From positions 69,228-133,227 of the forward strand of contig NZ_BMPI01000029.1 of the NCBI RefSeq assembly GCF_014647515.1: a stretch of DNA of 64,000 bases, read 5' to 3'. The notes below the pieces were generated by a model, which was given only the letters and a program-made list of their open reading frames with translations, ran no database searches and was not told where the DNA came from. Positions 16,032 to 23,799 of the stretch are shown one piece after another (positions within the stretch are counted from its first letter, which is position 1; each line of letters opens with the position of its first letter). This DNA comes from Dactylosporangium sucinum (GTDB lineage Bacteria > Actinomycetota > Actinomycetes > Mycobacteriales > Micromonosporaceae). The position numbers and the translations under genes are program-made.

Positions 16032-16793
16032 CTACAACACCTTCGAGAGGAATTCCCGGGTGCGGGCCTGTTGCGGATGGTCGAGGACCCGGGCCGGCGG
16101 GCCCTGTTCGACGATCACGCCGCCGTCGATGAACACCACGGTGTCGGCGACCTCGCGGGCGAAGCCGATCTCGTGGGTGACGATGAGGAGGGTGGTGCCG
16201 CTGTCGGCGAGCCGCCGGATCACCGACAGCACCTCGCCGACGAGTTCGGGGTCCAGGGCCGAGGTCGGCTCGTCGAACAGCAGCAGGCCCGGCTCCAGCG
16301 CCAGGGCGCGGGCGATCGCGACACGCTGCTGCTGGCCGCCGGAGAGCTGGCGCGGGTAGGCGTCGCCGCGGTCGCCGAGGCCGACCTCGGCCAGCAGCCC
16401 GACGGCCCGCTCGCGCGCCTCCGGCCGCGCCAGCCGCTGGTGGGCGACCAGCGGCTCGGCGACGTTGTCCTGGGCGGTGAGGTTGGGGAACAGGTTGAAG
16501 CTCTGGGCGACGAAGCCGATCCGGGTCCGTTGCCGGCGCACCGCGCGCTCGGGCAGCTCGTGCAGGTGGTGGCCGCGGACCTCGACGCCGATCAGCTCGC
16601 CGTGCACGGCGACGTAGCCGAGATCGGGGCGTTCGAGGTGGTTGATGGTGCGCAGCAGGGTCGACTTGCCGGAGCCCGACGGGCCGAGGACGGCCACGAC
16701 GTCGCCGGGCCGGACCGTCAGGTCGACGCCCTTGAGCACCTCGCGGAGGCCGAAGGACTTGTGGACGTTGCGGATCTCCAGCGCCGTGCTCAT
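16032..16793 (-). CDS. Amino-acid ABC transporter ATP-binding protein
   Basis: This 253-residue ATPase of the GlnQ/HisP type has Walker A GPSGSGKSTLL, Q-loop FVAQSFNLFPNLT, signature LSGGQQQRVAIARAL, Walker B LLLFDEPTSALDPE and the switch histidine in IVTHEIGFAREVAD. It energises the adjacent permease. ATG 16793 overlaps the permease's stop by 4 bp. Confidence 0.93.
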   Translation of the reverse strand: MSTALEIRNVHKSFGLREVLKGVDLTVRPGDVVAVLGPSGSGKSTLLRTINHLERPDLGYVAVHGELIGVEVRGHHLHELPERAVRRQRTRIGFVAQSFNLFPNLTAQDNVAEPLVAHQRLARPEARERAVGLLAEVGLGDRGDAYPRQLSGGQQQRVAIARALALEPGLLLFDEPTSALDPELVGEVLSVIRRLADSGTTLLIVTHEIGFAREVADTVVFIDGGVIVEQGPPARVLDHPQQARTREFLSKVL

Positions 16794-17752
16794 GCGTGTG
16801 CCCTCCGGACGAGACGGCCCCAGGAGTCGACGGCGAGGCGGCGCAGCCGCTGGACGGGCGTCGGGGGCAGCGCGTGGACGGAGCCGCGGGCGAAGTACCG
16901 CTCGACGTAGAACTGCACGGTCGACAGCGCCGCGGTCAGGATGAGGTACCAGGTCGCGCCGACGATGAGGATCGGCACCAGCGACTCGGGATGCCGCGAC
17001 TCCAGCACGAACACCGCGCCGAACAGGTCGAGCAGCGACACGTAGTACACCAGCGAGCTGGCCTTGACGAGGCCGACGAGCTGGTTGCCGTACGCCGGGA
17101 CGATCGAGCGCAGCGCCTGCGGCAGCACGATGCGGCGCAGCTGGCGGGCCCTGGACAGGCCGAGCGCGTTCGCGGCCTCGATCTGGCCGGGCTCGACGGA
17201 GAGGATGCCGCCGCGGATCACCTCGGCCGCGTACGCCGCCTCGTTGAGGCCCAGCGCGATGACGCCGATCGCGAGCGGGGTGAGGCTGCTCGTCTGGACC
17301 TGGGCAAAGACCGGGCCCCAGGGGATGCCGACGCCGAGGCTCGGGTAGAAGTACGAGAAGTTGAACGTGATGATGAGCAGCAACGGCAGCGGCAGCGCCC
17401 GGAAGAACCACACGTAGGCCCACGCGAGGCCGCCGATCAGCGGATTGGTCGACAGCCGCCCGAGCGCGACGACCACGCCGAGCAGCAGCCCGAACAGGGC
17501 GCTCAGGGCGACGACCTGCAGCGTGACGACGACGCCGTCGAGGATCGACTCGCGGGTGAAGAACGCCCCGAACTTGTGCCACTCGTAGTGCTCGTTGGTG
17601 AAGATGCCGGTGACGAACTGGGCGAGCACCACCAGCGCGGCCGCGCTGACGATCCAGCGCCACGGGCGCAGCCGCGGCGTGACCCGGCGCCGCGCGAGCT
17701 CCGGGTCACGCTCCTGGCTGATCGGTGGACGTTGCAGCGTTTGTTCGCTCAT
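16790..17752 (-). CDS. Amino-acid ABC transporter permease
   Basis: This is a 320-residue integral membrane protein. After an N-terminal cytoplasmic stretch of ~30 residues comes a first membrane helix (IVSAAALVVLAQFVTG), a periplasmic loop, and the HisM/GlnP-type core with the EAA loop reading EAANALGLSRARQLRRIVLP. ATG 17752 is chosen because it has GGAG upstream and a good promoter; upstream in-frame starts would run into the divergent promoter region. It is first in the operon. Confidence 0.9.
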   Translation of the reverse strand: MSEQTLQRPPISQERDPELARRRVTPRLRPWRWIVSAAALVVLAQFVTGIFTNEHYEWHKFGAFFTRESILDGVVVTLQVVALSALFGLLLGVVVALGRLSTNPLIGGLAWAYVWFFRALPLPLLLIITFNFSYFYPSLGVGIPWGPVFAQVQTSSLTPLAIGVIALGLNEAAYAAEVIRGGILSVEPGQIEAANALGLSRARQLRRIVLPQALRSIVPAYGNQLVGLVKASSLVYYVSLLDLFGAVFVLESRHPESLVPILIVGATWYLILTAALSTVQFYVERYFARGSVHALPPTPVQRLRRLAVDSWGRLVRRAHA

Positions 17753-17784
17753 GCGAGGGCTCCATCGACTGGGGGCTTGTTGGG

Positions 17785-17814
17785 AAAGTAGGGAGCCCTG
17801 CGGTAAGTTGTCAA
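17785..17814 (-). promoter_or_regulatory. Sigma-70-type promoter of the amino-acid ABC operon
   Basis: Read on the minus strand, a perfect TTGACA (17814-17809) is separated by 18 bp from TACTTT (17790-17785). This places transcription start about 25 nt before the permease ATG. A short inverted repeat TAGGGA/TCCCTA overlaps the element and may be an operator shared with the divergent GNAT gene. Confidence 0.5.
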
Positions 17815-17846
17815 TCCCTATCGGAAAACTAGCATTTGAGGCAGCC

Positions 17847-18524
17847 GTGCTCGACAACCCCGCCTGGTACTCGCTGACCGGTCCCCACGCGCACTTCGCG
17901 CAGGCCAACGGCTCGGCCCGCCGCTACCACCCGGACGTATCGGTGTTCGTCGGTCTCCCCGACGACCGCGACGAGCGTGTCTGGGCCGACCTCGCGGGTC
18001 TCGTCGGCCCCGGCGCCGAGATCCCGCTCACCGGCGCCGAGGTCGCGCCGCCGCCCGACTGGGAGCCGGTGGCCAAGGGCACCGGCGTGCAGATGGTCGA
18101 CGACGGCATCGACGCCCGCCCCGACCCGGAGGCCGTCGTGCTCGGCGCCGCGGACGCCGCCGAGATGGCGCGGTTGGTGGCGCGGACCAACCCCGGCCCG
18201 TGGCGCCCGCGCACGTTCGAGCTCGGCACGTACCTCGGGATCCGCCGCGACGGCCGGCTCGTCGCGATGGCCGGCGAGCGGCTGCACCCGCCGGGCTGGA
18301 CCGAGATCAGCGCGGTCTGCACCGACGCCGGACATCGCGGCCAAGGGTTGGCCGGACGGCTGGTCCGCGCCGTCGCCCACAACATCCGCTCGCGCGGCGA
18401 CCAGGTGCTGCTGCACGCGGCCGCGAGCAACACCAACGCCATCCGCCTGTACCGTCAGCTCGGCTTCCGGCTGCGCCGTGAGACGACGTTCGCCGTCTAC
18501 CGAACGCCCGCTCAGTCGTCGTGA
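17847..18524 (+). CDS. GNAT-family N-acetyltransferase
   Basis: This 225-residue protein has the acetyl-CoA-binding motif region TDAGHRGQGLAGRLVRAVAHN followed by HAAASNTNAIRLYRQLGF, the common GNAT C-terminus. The N-terminal ~100 residues are a less conserved extension seen in related FR47-like proteins. The substrate is unknown. GTG 17847 is the first good start after the divergent promoter. The 3' end overlaps the convergent gene by 13 bp. Confidence 0.8.
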   Translation: MLDNPAWYSLTGPHAHFAQANGSARRYHPDVSVFVGLPDDRDERVWADLAGLVGPGAEIPLTGAEVAPPPDWEPVAKGTGVQMVDDGIDARPDPEAVVLGAADAAEMARLVARTNPGPWRPRTFELGTYLGIRRDGRLVAMAGERLHPPGWTEISAVCTDAGHRGQGLAGRLVRAVAHNIRSRGDQVLLHAAASNTNAIRLYRQLGFRLRRETTFAVYRTPAQSS

Positions 18525-19219
18525 GCGCGGTGGAACCACCAGTCGCCGCGGATGTGGGTCCACCGCTCCTCGGGGAACCGGGCCGGGGGCGGCTGGGGCG
18601 TATCGGCCAGGTACGCGTACTCGTAGTTGTACTGCCACGAGGCGTCCCGGAGCTGGACGTAGATGACGCCGCCGCTGGTGCGGACGCGGTCGACCGGCAG
18701 CCCGGAGCGCTCGACGGCGTCCGTCACCCGGTCGAAGTCGGCCCTGGCCTGGGCGTCGAACGGCACGATGCCGGGCCCGCACTGCGCGGGCCCGTCGTTG
18801 AAGGCGCCGCGGGGGTACTCCAGGATTCGGCACGCCCCGGCCTGCAGCCAGGAGTAGACCCGCAGCTGCTGCACCACCGGCCGGACGGTCCGGTCGAGCC
18901 GGTCCACGTCCCCCGGCCACTGCCCGGGCTCGGGCGGCACGCCCGGGACCAGCCGGGCGACCATCTCCCGCACGGTGGCGCTGCCGGGCAGGGTCACCGT
19001 GGCGCCGCCGGGCACCGGGATCGGGCCGAGGACCGCCAGCACGAGGTAGGCGAGCGACCCGCTCACCGCGGCGGCCGCGGTGGTGCGCAGCCGGCGCCGG
19101 CGGCGCACGGCGCGGCGGGCGCGGGCGGTGACGGCCCAGCCGTCGAACCGGACGGCCGGCAGGCCCGGGGCGCGGGCACGCAGGTGCGCGACGACGGCGT
19201 CGTCGGCGGTGGGTTCCAT
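18512..19219 (-). CDS. Membrane protein coupled to an ECF sigma factor (possible anti-sigma factor)
   Basis: This 235-residue protein has an arginine-rich cytoplasmic N-terminus, one hydrophobic helix at about residues 45-65 and a long extracellular part with two cysteines (QAGACRILEY and PAQCGPG). It is translationally coupled to the preceding sigma gene: the sigma stop and this start share a base. SigE-type ECF genes often have such a membrane partner acting as anti-sigma factor. No recognised zinc-binding anti-sigma motif is present, so the role rests on context. Confidence 0.55.
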   Translation of the reverse strand: MEPTADDAVVAHLRARAPGLPAVRFDGWAVTARARRAVRRRRRLRTTAAAAVSGSLAYLVLAVLGPIPVPGGATVTLPGSATVREMVARLVPGVPPEPGQWPGDVDRLDRTVRPVVQQLRVYSWLQAGACRILEYPRGAFNDGPAQCGPGIVPFDAQARADFDRVTDAVERSGLPVDRVRTSGGVIYVQLRDASWQYNYEYAYLADTPQPPPARFPEERWTHIRGDWWFHRAHDD

Positions 19220-19734
19220 CACGGCCGCCCTGTCTGGAGAAGGGAACGCAGCCGGGCCAGGGCGCGGGCGTTGTGGGACTTGACGGTGCCGACCGAGATG
19301 CCGAGCTCGGACGCGGTCTCGGCCTCGGTGAGGTCGAGCAGGTGCCGCAGCACGACGACCCGCCGCTGCGCGAGCGGCAGCTCGGCGAGGGCCACGACCA
19401 CCTCGTTGCGGTCGTCCGCCGCGCCGGCGTGGTCGGGCGCCGCGCGCTCGGGCGGCGCTTCGGTCAGCACCTCGCGTCGCGTGCTTCGCCAGCGGTCGAT
19501 GCGCAGGTTGACGAGGACCTTGCGGGCATACGCCCGCGGGTCGGCGGCGACGGCCCGGTCCCAGGCCCGGTAGGTCCGCTCGAACGCGGTCTGCACCAGG
19601 TCCTCCGCGTGGCCGCGGTCGCCGGACAGCAGCAGCGCGACCCGGAGCAGGTACGGCCCGGCATCGGCGACGAACGCCGCGAACTGCGCGTCCCGCCCAC
19701 CGGACCACTGCACCTCGACGCGAGGCATGCTCAT
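19219..19734 (-). CDS. ECF RNA polymerase sigma factor (SigE family)
   Basis: This is a 171-residue sigma-70 factor containing only regions 2 and 4. Region 2 is DAGPYLLRVALLLSGDRGHAEDLVQ with core-binding FERTYRAW. Region 4 is ELPLAQRRVVVLRHLLDLTEAETA followed by the helix-turn-helix ISVGTVKSHNARALARL. It belongs to the actinobacterial SigE-like subgroup. ATG 19734 is preferred; GTG 19746 would add four residues. It probably responds to an envelope signal through the membrane protein encoded next. Confidence 0.85.
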   Translation of the reverse strand: MSMPRVEVQWSGGRDAQFAAFVADAGPYLLRVALLLSGDRGHAEDLVQTAFERTYRAWDRAVAADPRAYARKVLVNLRIDRWRSTRREVLTEAPPERAAPDHAGAADDRNEVVVALAELPLAQRRVVVLRHLLDLTEAETASELGISVGTVKSHNARALARLRSLLQTGRP

Positions 19735-19948
19735 ACCATCCACCACGTGCCGGCGGCCGCAATGGTTGTCATCCTCCGCGACGCCGGCCCGCCGGAGCGC
19801 CCACCGGCGGCAAGGTTCTCCTGATGCCTCAAGATTTCGTCAATCCCGGCATTGACGTAAAACGTTGTCTCGACGATGTCCGATAGATTGCTCGCAATCC
19901 GCGGACCAGTAAGGCAACTCCAGGTTCTTGATGCCAATGGAGGGCGCT

Positions 19949-20257
19949 GTGCCCAAGTCGAGACAATGGCTCATCAGGACAATCACCCCACTCCTCATCG
20001 CCGGCGCACTCATCGTTCCCGGTGCGACGCCCGCCGGCGCAGACCCCGGTCACTGCTGGCGGGCGGGCGCCGGGCCGATCTCCAACGTCCCGAACGGCTA
20101 CCTGTACCAGATCAAGAACATCTGCAGCTCGGCCATCAAGATCAAGATCGTGTTCTCCGACGGATCGAAGGGGTCGTGCCTGAGTATCAGCGGGCTCTAC
20201 CACCGCTGGTACGCCTCTCGCAGGGTCTATTCCTACTGGTCCGGCGTCAACTGTTAG
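19949..20257 (+). CDS. Small secreted four-cysteine protein, copy 1
   Basis: This is a 102-residue protein with a Sec-type signal peptide: basic start, hydrophobic core LLIAGALIVPGA, and a likely cleavage after AGA before DPGHCW. The mature part, about 70 residues, has four cysteines with the last at the very C-terminus, and is rich in aromatic and small residues. GTG 19949 is preceded by GGAGGG (19939-19944), which decides the start. It is homologous to the next gene in length, cysteine positions and the Y-Y/Q-I/V-K-N-x-C core. It is probably stabilised by two disulfides outside the cell. The function is unknown. Confidence 0.6.
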   Translation: MPKSRQWLIRTITPLLIAGALIVPGATPAGADPGHCWRAGAGPISNVPNGYLYQIKNICSSAIKIKIVFSDGSKGSCLSISGLYHRWYASRRVYSYWSGVNC

Positions 20258-20266
20258 GGGGAGCCC

Positions 20267-20572
20267 GTGAACCTGTCGAGGAAAGTGCTCACCGGTCTGG
20301 CGGTCGCCGCCACCGGTCTGGCGATGAGCGTGGCGGCACCGGGCTCGCCCGCTCAGGCGGACTCCGGCTTCTGCGGGGTGCGCGACACCGGGCCGGCCGT
20401 CAACAACAACACCAGCTTCTACTACGTCGTGCGCAACAAATGCGCTAAGAAGTGGTCGATGCGCATCGTCGTGCAGGGCCACAAACTGTATTGCCAATCC
20501 ATTCCGGCCAAGGGTTACGCCGCCTGGACGACCATTTATTTCGACTACAACTGGTCCATCCAGGCCTGCTGA
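20267..20572 (+). CDS. Small secreted four-cysteine protein, copy 2
   Basis: This 101-residue protein has a signal peptide (hydrophobic core LTGLAVAATGLAMSVAA, cleavage near AQA-DSG). The mature domain mirrors copy 1: Cys near its N-terminus, YYVVRNKC in the middle, LYCQS, and a C-terminal Cys. GTG 20267 lies 9 bp after the stop of copy 1 and has GGGGGAG upstream, so the two are co-transcribed. A tandem duplication followed by divergence explains the pair. No known family is recognised. Inhibitor, toxin and cell-wall-associated roles all remain open. Confidence 0.65.
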   Translation: MNLSRKVLTGLAVAATGLAMSVAAPGSPAQADSGFCGVRDTGPAVNNNTSFYYVVRNKCAKKWSMRIVVQGHKLYCQSIPAKGYAAWTTIYFDYNWSIQAC

Positions 20573-20580
20573 CCGAATCG

Positions 20581-20621
20581 GGCCGCACGGCCACCGCGCA
20601 CATCCCGGTGACCGTGCGGCC
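20581..20621 (+). terminator. Strong hairpin, probable terminator
   Basis: GGCCGCACGG (20581-20590) pairs perfectly with CCGTGCGGCC (20612-20621). The stem continues inward after one mismatch with CACCG/CGGTG around a 9-nt loop. It lies 8 bp after the second secreted-protein gene. There is no T tract, as is common for actinomycete terminators. Confidence 0.6.
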
Positions 20622-20792
20622 GCGGCGATGTTCTCCTGAACGGACGGGTGTCCTGCGGTGCTCCCGGGTGGCCGCGCTGCCCGCGCCGGAGCCGGACGAG
20701 GAGGTCGTCGCGGCGACGGTGACGGTCCACGGCCGGCCGGTCGTCGTGGCCGTGCCGCGGCGCGCGCCGAGCCGCCCGGCCGTGGCGTCTGC

Positions 20793-21737
20793 CTAGCTTC
20801 GGAACGCGTGGCGGTACGCGGCCGGCGTCGTGTCGAGGGCGTCGCGGAAGCGGCGGCGCAGGTTCACCGCGGAGGACAGGCCTACGCGCTTGGCGATCGT
20901 CTCGACCGGCAGGTCGGTCTCCTCCAGCAGGGCCCGGGTGCTCGCCAGGCGCCGGTCGAGCAGCCAACGGCCCGGCGAGGTGCCGAGCTGCTCGGCGAAG
21001 TGACGGTTGAGGGTGCGCGGTGACAGGCCCGACCGGGCCGCCAGGTCCTGCAGCGTCAGCGGCCGGTCGAGGTTCGCGATCATCCAGTCGAGCAGCGGGG
21101 CGAGCGAGTCGGGGACCGGGCCGGTCGTCGGCAGCGCCGGGAACTGGCGCTGGCGGCCCTCCCGGTGCGGCGCCGCGGACAGCTGGCGGCCGATGCGCAT
21201 GGCCAGGGCCGCGCCGTGCTCGCGCCGCACCTGGTTGAGGCACAGGTCCACGGTCGTGGCCGAGGCGCCGGCCGTCGCCACGTCGCCGTGGTCGACGTAG
21301 AGCACCGTCGCGTCGGCGCGGACCCGCGGGTAGTGCCGGGCCAGCTCGCCGGTGAGCTCCCAGTGCACCGCGGCCTTGCGCCCGTCGAGCAGGCCCAGGC
21401 TGGCCGGGACGAACACGCCCGAGCAGACCGCGACGATGCGGGCGCCGCGGGTGTGCGCGGCCAGGACGGCGTCGCCGAGCTCGGGCGAGATCCGCGGCCC
21501 GTGGCACCAGCTCGCGATGAGGATCGTGTCGGCCGCGGCGAGCGCCTCCAGCCCGGCCCCGACGAGGATGTCGGCGCCGATCGTCGTCGGCAGCAGCCCC
21601 GGCCGCTCGGCACACAGCCGGAACGTGTAGTGCTGCGGGATCTCCTCCCCGTGGTACCCGAACACGGCCGACGCGCAGGTCACCGGGTACATCTCCTGGC
21701 CCCGGCCGACCAGCGCCACGACCCGATGTTTCCTCAT
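20793..21737 (-). CDS. GlxA-type transcriptional regulator (DJ-1/PfpI domain plus AraC helix-turn-helix)
   Basis: This is a 314-residue regulator. Residues ~1-180 form a class-I glutamine-amidotransferase-like DJ-1/PfpI domain with the cysteine elbow IVAVCSGVFVPASLGLLDG. Residues ~215-314 form an AraC-type DNA-binding domain (DLAARSGLSPRTLNRHFAEQLG; TPAAYRHAF). Such proteins usually activate genes in response to an unknown small ligand. The divergent MFS exporter gene 108 bp upstream is its likely target. Confidence 0.85.
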   Translation of the reverse strand: MRKHRVVALVGRGQEMYPVTCASAVFGYHGEEIPQHYTFRLCAERPGLLPTTIGADILVGAGLEALAAADTILIASWCHGPRISPELGDAVLAAHTRGARIVAVCSGVFVPASLGLLDGRKAAVHWELTGELARHYPRVRADATVLYVDHGDVATAGASATTVDLCLNQVRREHGAALAMRIGRQLSAAPHREGRQRQFPALPTTGPVPDSLAPLLDWMIANLDRPLTLQDLAARSGLSPRTLNRHFAEQLGTSPGRWLLDRRLASTRALLEETDLPVETIAKRVGLSSAVNLRRRFRDALDTTPAAYRHAFRS

Positions 21738-21845
21738 GGCTTCGTCACGGCTTCCTCATGGCGTGAATGTACCCAATGATGGCCCTCCCGGCGCCTGTGC
21801 TTTTCGGCCACCGCGACGAGAATCGCTGATCATGGAGTTCGTCCG

Positions 21846-23069
21846 ATGACCGCTGTCGTCGACCGCGGCCCGGTCACGCGCGCCCCGAAGGCGCTCTGGA
21901 CCAGGGATTTCACGTTGTACTTCACCGCCCGCGTGGTCTCGCTGCTGGGCGACGCGATGATGCCGGTCGCGGCGGCGCTGGCGGTCGGCGCCGTCTACGG
22001 GGTCTCGGGCGTTGGGTACGTTCTTGCCGTCTGGACCGCCCCGTATGTCCTGTTCGTTGTGTTCGGCGGCGTCTTCTCCGACCGCATCGGCGCGCAGGCG
22101 ATGATGGTCGGCGCCGACGTCGTCCGCGTGGTCACGCAGGGTGCCCTGGCCGTGGCGTTCTTCGCCGGCACCCCGCCGATGTGGCTGCTGCTGGTCGCTT
22201 CGGCCCTCGCCGGTACCGCTGCCGCCATGTTCCAGCCGGGCGTCAACGGCATGGTCCCGCAGGTCGCCCGCGACCCGCAGCGAGCCAACGGCACCCTGAA
22301 GATCGCCGACGCGGTGACCCAGCTCGCCGGCCCGGTCCTGGCCGGCCTCCTGATGGCCTTCGCCGGCGCGGGCCCCGTGTACGCCGTCGACGCGGGGACG
22401 TTCCTGCTGAGCGGCCTGTGCCTCGCCCTGATCCGCCGCGCTTGCGCCGCCCGTCACCGCGGGGACTCGACGGTGCTGCGCGACCTGCGCCGCGGCTGGC
22501 AGGAGTTCCGCTCCCGCAGCTGGATGTGGTCGGTGATCGTCGTGTGGGTCTTCTTCGGCCTGTTCGTCTTCGGCCCGTACATCCCCCTGGGCTCCACGCT
22601 CATCAGCGACCGTCTCGGCGACGCCGCCTACGGCTGGACCATGGCCGGCCTGGGCGCCGGCACGGTGATCGGCGGCCTGGTCGCGATCCGCTTCCGCCCG
22701 GCCCGCCCGCTCGCGGCCGGGGCGCTGGCCCTGACCGGCTTCGTGGCCATCCCGCTGACCATCGTCCTGGAACCCCCGCTGCCCGCGCTGGTCGCCGGCC
22801 ACCTCCTGGGCGGCGCCGCCTGGGCGTTCTGGTCGGTGATGTGGTCGACGAGCGTCCAGACCCTGGTGGCCCCGGAGGTGCTCAACCGCGTCACCGCGTA
22901 CGAGGTGGCCGGCTCGGTGTCGGGCGTCGCGGCCGGCCAGGCTCTGGTCGGCCCGGTATCGACGGTGGTGGCTCCGCGCGACCTCCTGCTGGTGGCCACC
23001 TTGGTGACCGCGGCCGTATGCGCCGCCCTCCTGCTGATCCGCCCGGTCCGCCGCCTCCGCCGCGCCTAG
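21846..23069 (+). CDS. MFS transporter (EntS/MFS_3-like exporter)
   Basis: This 407-residue major facilitator protein has about 12 membrane helices. The cytoplasmic loop GGVFSDRIGAQAMM after helix 2 is the family's motif A (G-x-x-x-D-R), and FQPGVNGMVPQVARDPQRANG is typical of the EntS-like exporter branch. It probably exports a drug or siderophore-like small molecule. It is divergent from a GlxA-type regulator. The 3' end overlaps the convergent response-regulator gene by 4 bp. Confidence 0.85.
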   Translation: MTAVVDRGPVTRAPKALWTRDFTLYFTARVVSLLGDAMMPVAAALAVGAVYGVSGVGYVLAVWTAPYVLFVVFGGVFSDRIGAQAMMVGADVVRVVTQGALAVAFFAGTPPMWLLLVASALAGTAAAMFQPGVNGMVPQVARDPQRANGTLKIADAVTQLAGPVLAGLLMAFAGAGPVYAVDAGTFLLSGLCLALIRRACAARHRGDSTVLRDLRRGWQEFRSRSWMWSVIVVWVFFGLFVFGPYIPLGSTLISDRLGDAAYGWTMAGLGAGTVIGGLVAIRFRPARPLAAGALALTGFVAIPLTIVLEPPLPALVAGHLLGGAAWAFWSVMWSTSVQTLVAPEVLNRVTAYEVAGSVSGVAAGQALVGPVSTVVAPRDLLLVATLVTAAVCAALLLIRPVRRLRRA

Positions 23070-23731
23070 CGGCGCACCTGCCGTTCGACAAGCCCGGACT
23101 CGTACGCAAGCATCACCAGCTGCGCCCGGGTCGCCGCACCCAGCTTCGTCAGCAGGTGCCCGATGTGGGTCTTCACGGTCGTCTGCCCGACGTGCAGCCG
23201 CTCGCCGATCTCCGAGTTCGACAGCCCGCGAGCGATGAGCACCAGCACCTCACGTTCGCGGGCGGTGACCCCGGCCAACTCGACCGGCGGCGCGAGCACG
23301 GCGGGGGCGGCCCGAGCGAACTCGTCGATGAGCCGGCGCGTCACCGCCGGCGCCAGCAGGGCCTCACCGGCCGCCACGACCTCGACCGCCCGCAGCACCT
23401 CGGCGGGCGCAGCGTCCTTGAGCAGGAACCCGCTCGCTCCGGCCCGCAGCGCCGCGAACACGTACGCATCCAGATCGAACATGGTCAACATGATCACGCG
23501 GACGGCCGAGGTGGCGGTGATCTCCCGGGTAGCCTCGATTCCGTCCATGTCAGGCATGCGGACGTCCATCAGAATGACATCGGGCCGCGTCTGCTCGGCA
23601 AGCCGCACGGCCTCGACACCGGTGCCGGCCTCGCCGACCACGTCCATGCCGGACGTCTCCAGCAGCACCCGGAAACTGCCCCGCAGCAACGCCTGGTCGT
23701 CGGCCACGAGCACGCGGATCGACGCCGTCAC
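23066..23731 (-). CDS. NarL/FixJ-family response regulator
   Basis: This 221-residue regulator has an N-terminal receiver domain with acidic pocket VLVADDQ, phosphoacceptor Asp in VILMDVRMPDMDG and the conserved Lys in GFLLKDAAP. The C-terminal LuxR helix-turn-helix is TAREREVLVLIARGLSNSEIG. It pairs with the histidine kinase encoded just upstream. The GTG at 23731 overlaps the stop of a short coupled ORF. The ABC-2 transporter divergent from the kinase is the likely target. Confidence 0.9.
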   Translation of the reverse strand: MTASIRVLVADDQALLRGSFRVLLETSGMDVVGEAGTGVEAVRLAEQTRPDVILMDVRMPDMDGIEATREITATSAVRVIMLTMFDLDAYVFAALRAGASGFLLKDAAPAEVLRAVEVVAAGEALLAPAVTRRLIDEFARAAPAVLAPPVELAGVTAREREVLVLIARGLSNSEIGERLHVGQTTVKTHIGHLLTKLGAATRAQLVMLAYESGLVERQVRR

Positions 23732-23799
23732 GCGACCTCCCGGGCGACGGGCAGCAGCGCCCGGCCACCGTCCGTGAGTGCGTGCATCGACGCCGTCAC
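23728..23799 (-). CDS. 23-residue coupled mini-ORF between kinase and response regulator
   Basis: A GTG-started 24-codon frame overlaps the kinase stop by 4 bp (GTGA) and its own stop overlaps the regulator's GTG by 4 bp. Its first residues (VTAS) copy the regulator's own start, because 17 bp (23718-23734 and 23786-23802) are exactly duplicated 68 bp apart. It may preserve translational coupling after an insertion-duplication. The peptide itself (rich in Ala, Leu and Arg) may have no function. Confidence 0.35.
   Translation of the reverse strand: MTASMHALTDGGRALLPVAREVA

Noticed and set aside
15135..16910. 591-codon rightward frame opposite the ABC transporter genes.
   Set aside because: Antisense of three clearly recognisable transporter genes; composition is typical of a shadow frame.
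17785..17846. Possible sulfur- or metal-responsive operator (CCCTATCGGAAAAC) in the ABC/GNAT divergent region.
   Set aside because: The resemblance to any known regulator motif could not be recalled reliably; only the promoter and short inverted repeat are reported.
20640..20796. Short rightward frame with VAALPAPEPDEEVVAATVTV then HGRPVVVAV before the GlxA gene.
   Set aside because: Low-complexity Ala/Val/Pro sequence after a terminator-like hairpin with no ribosome binding site; probably chance in high-G+C DNA.
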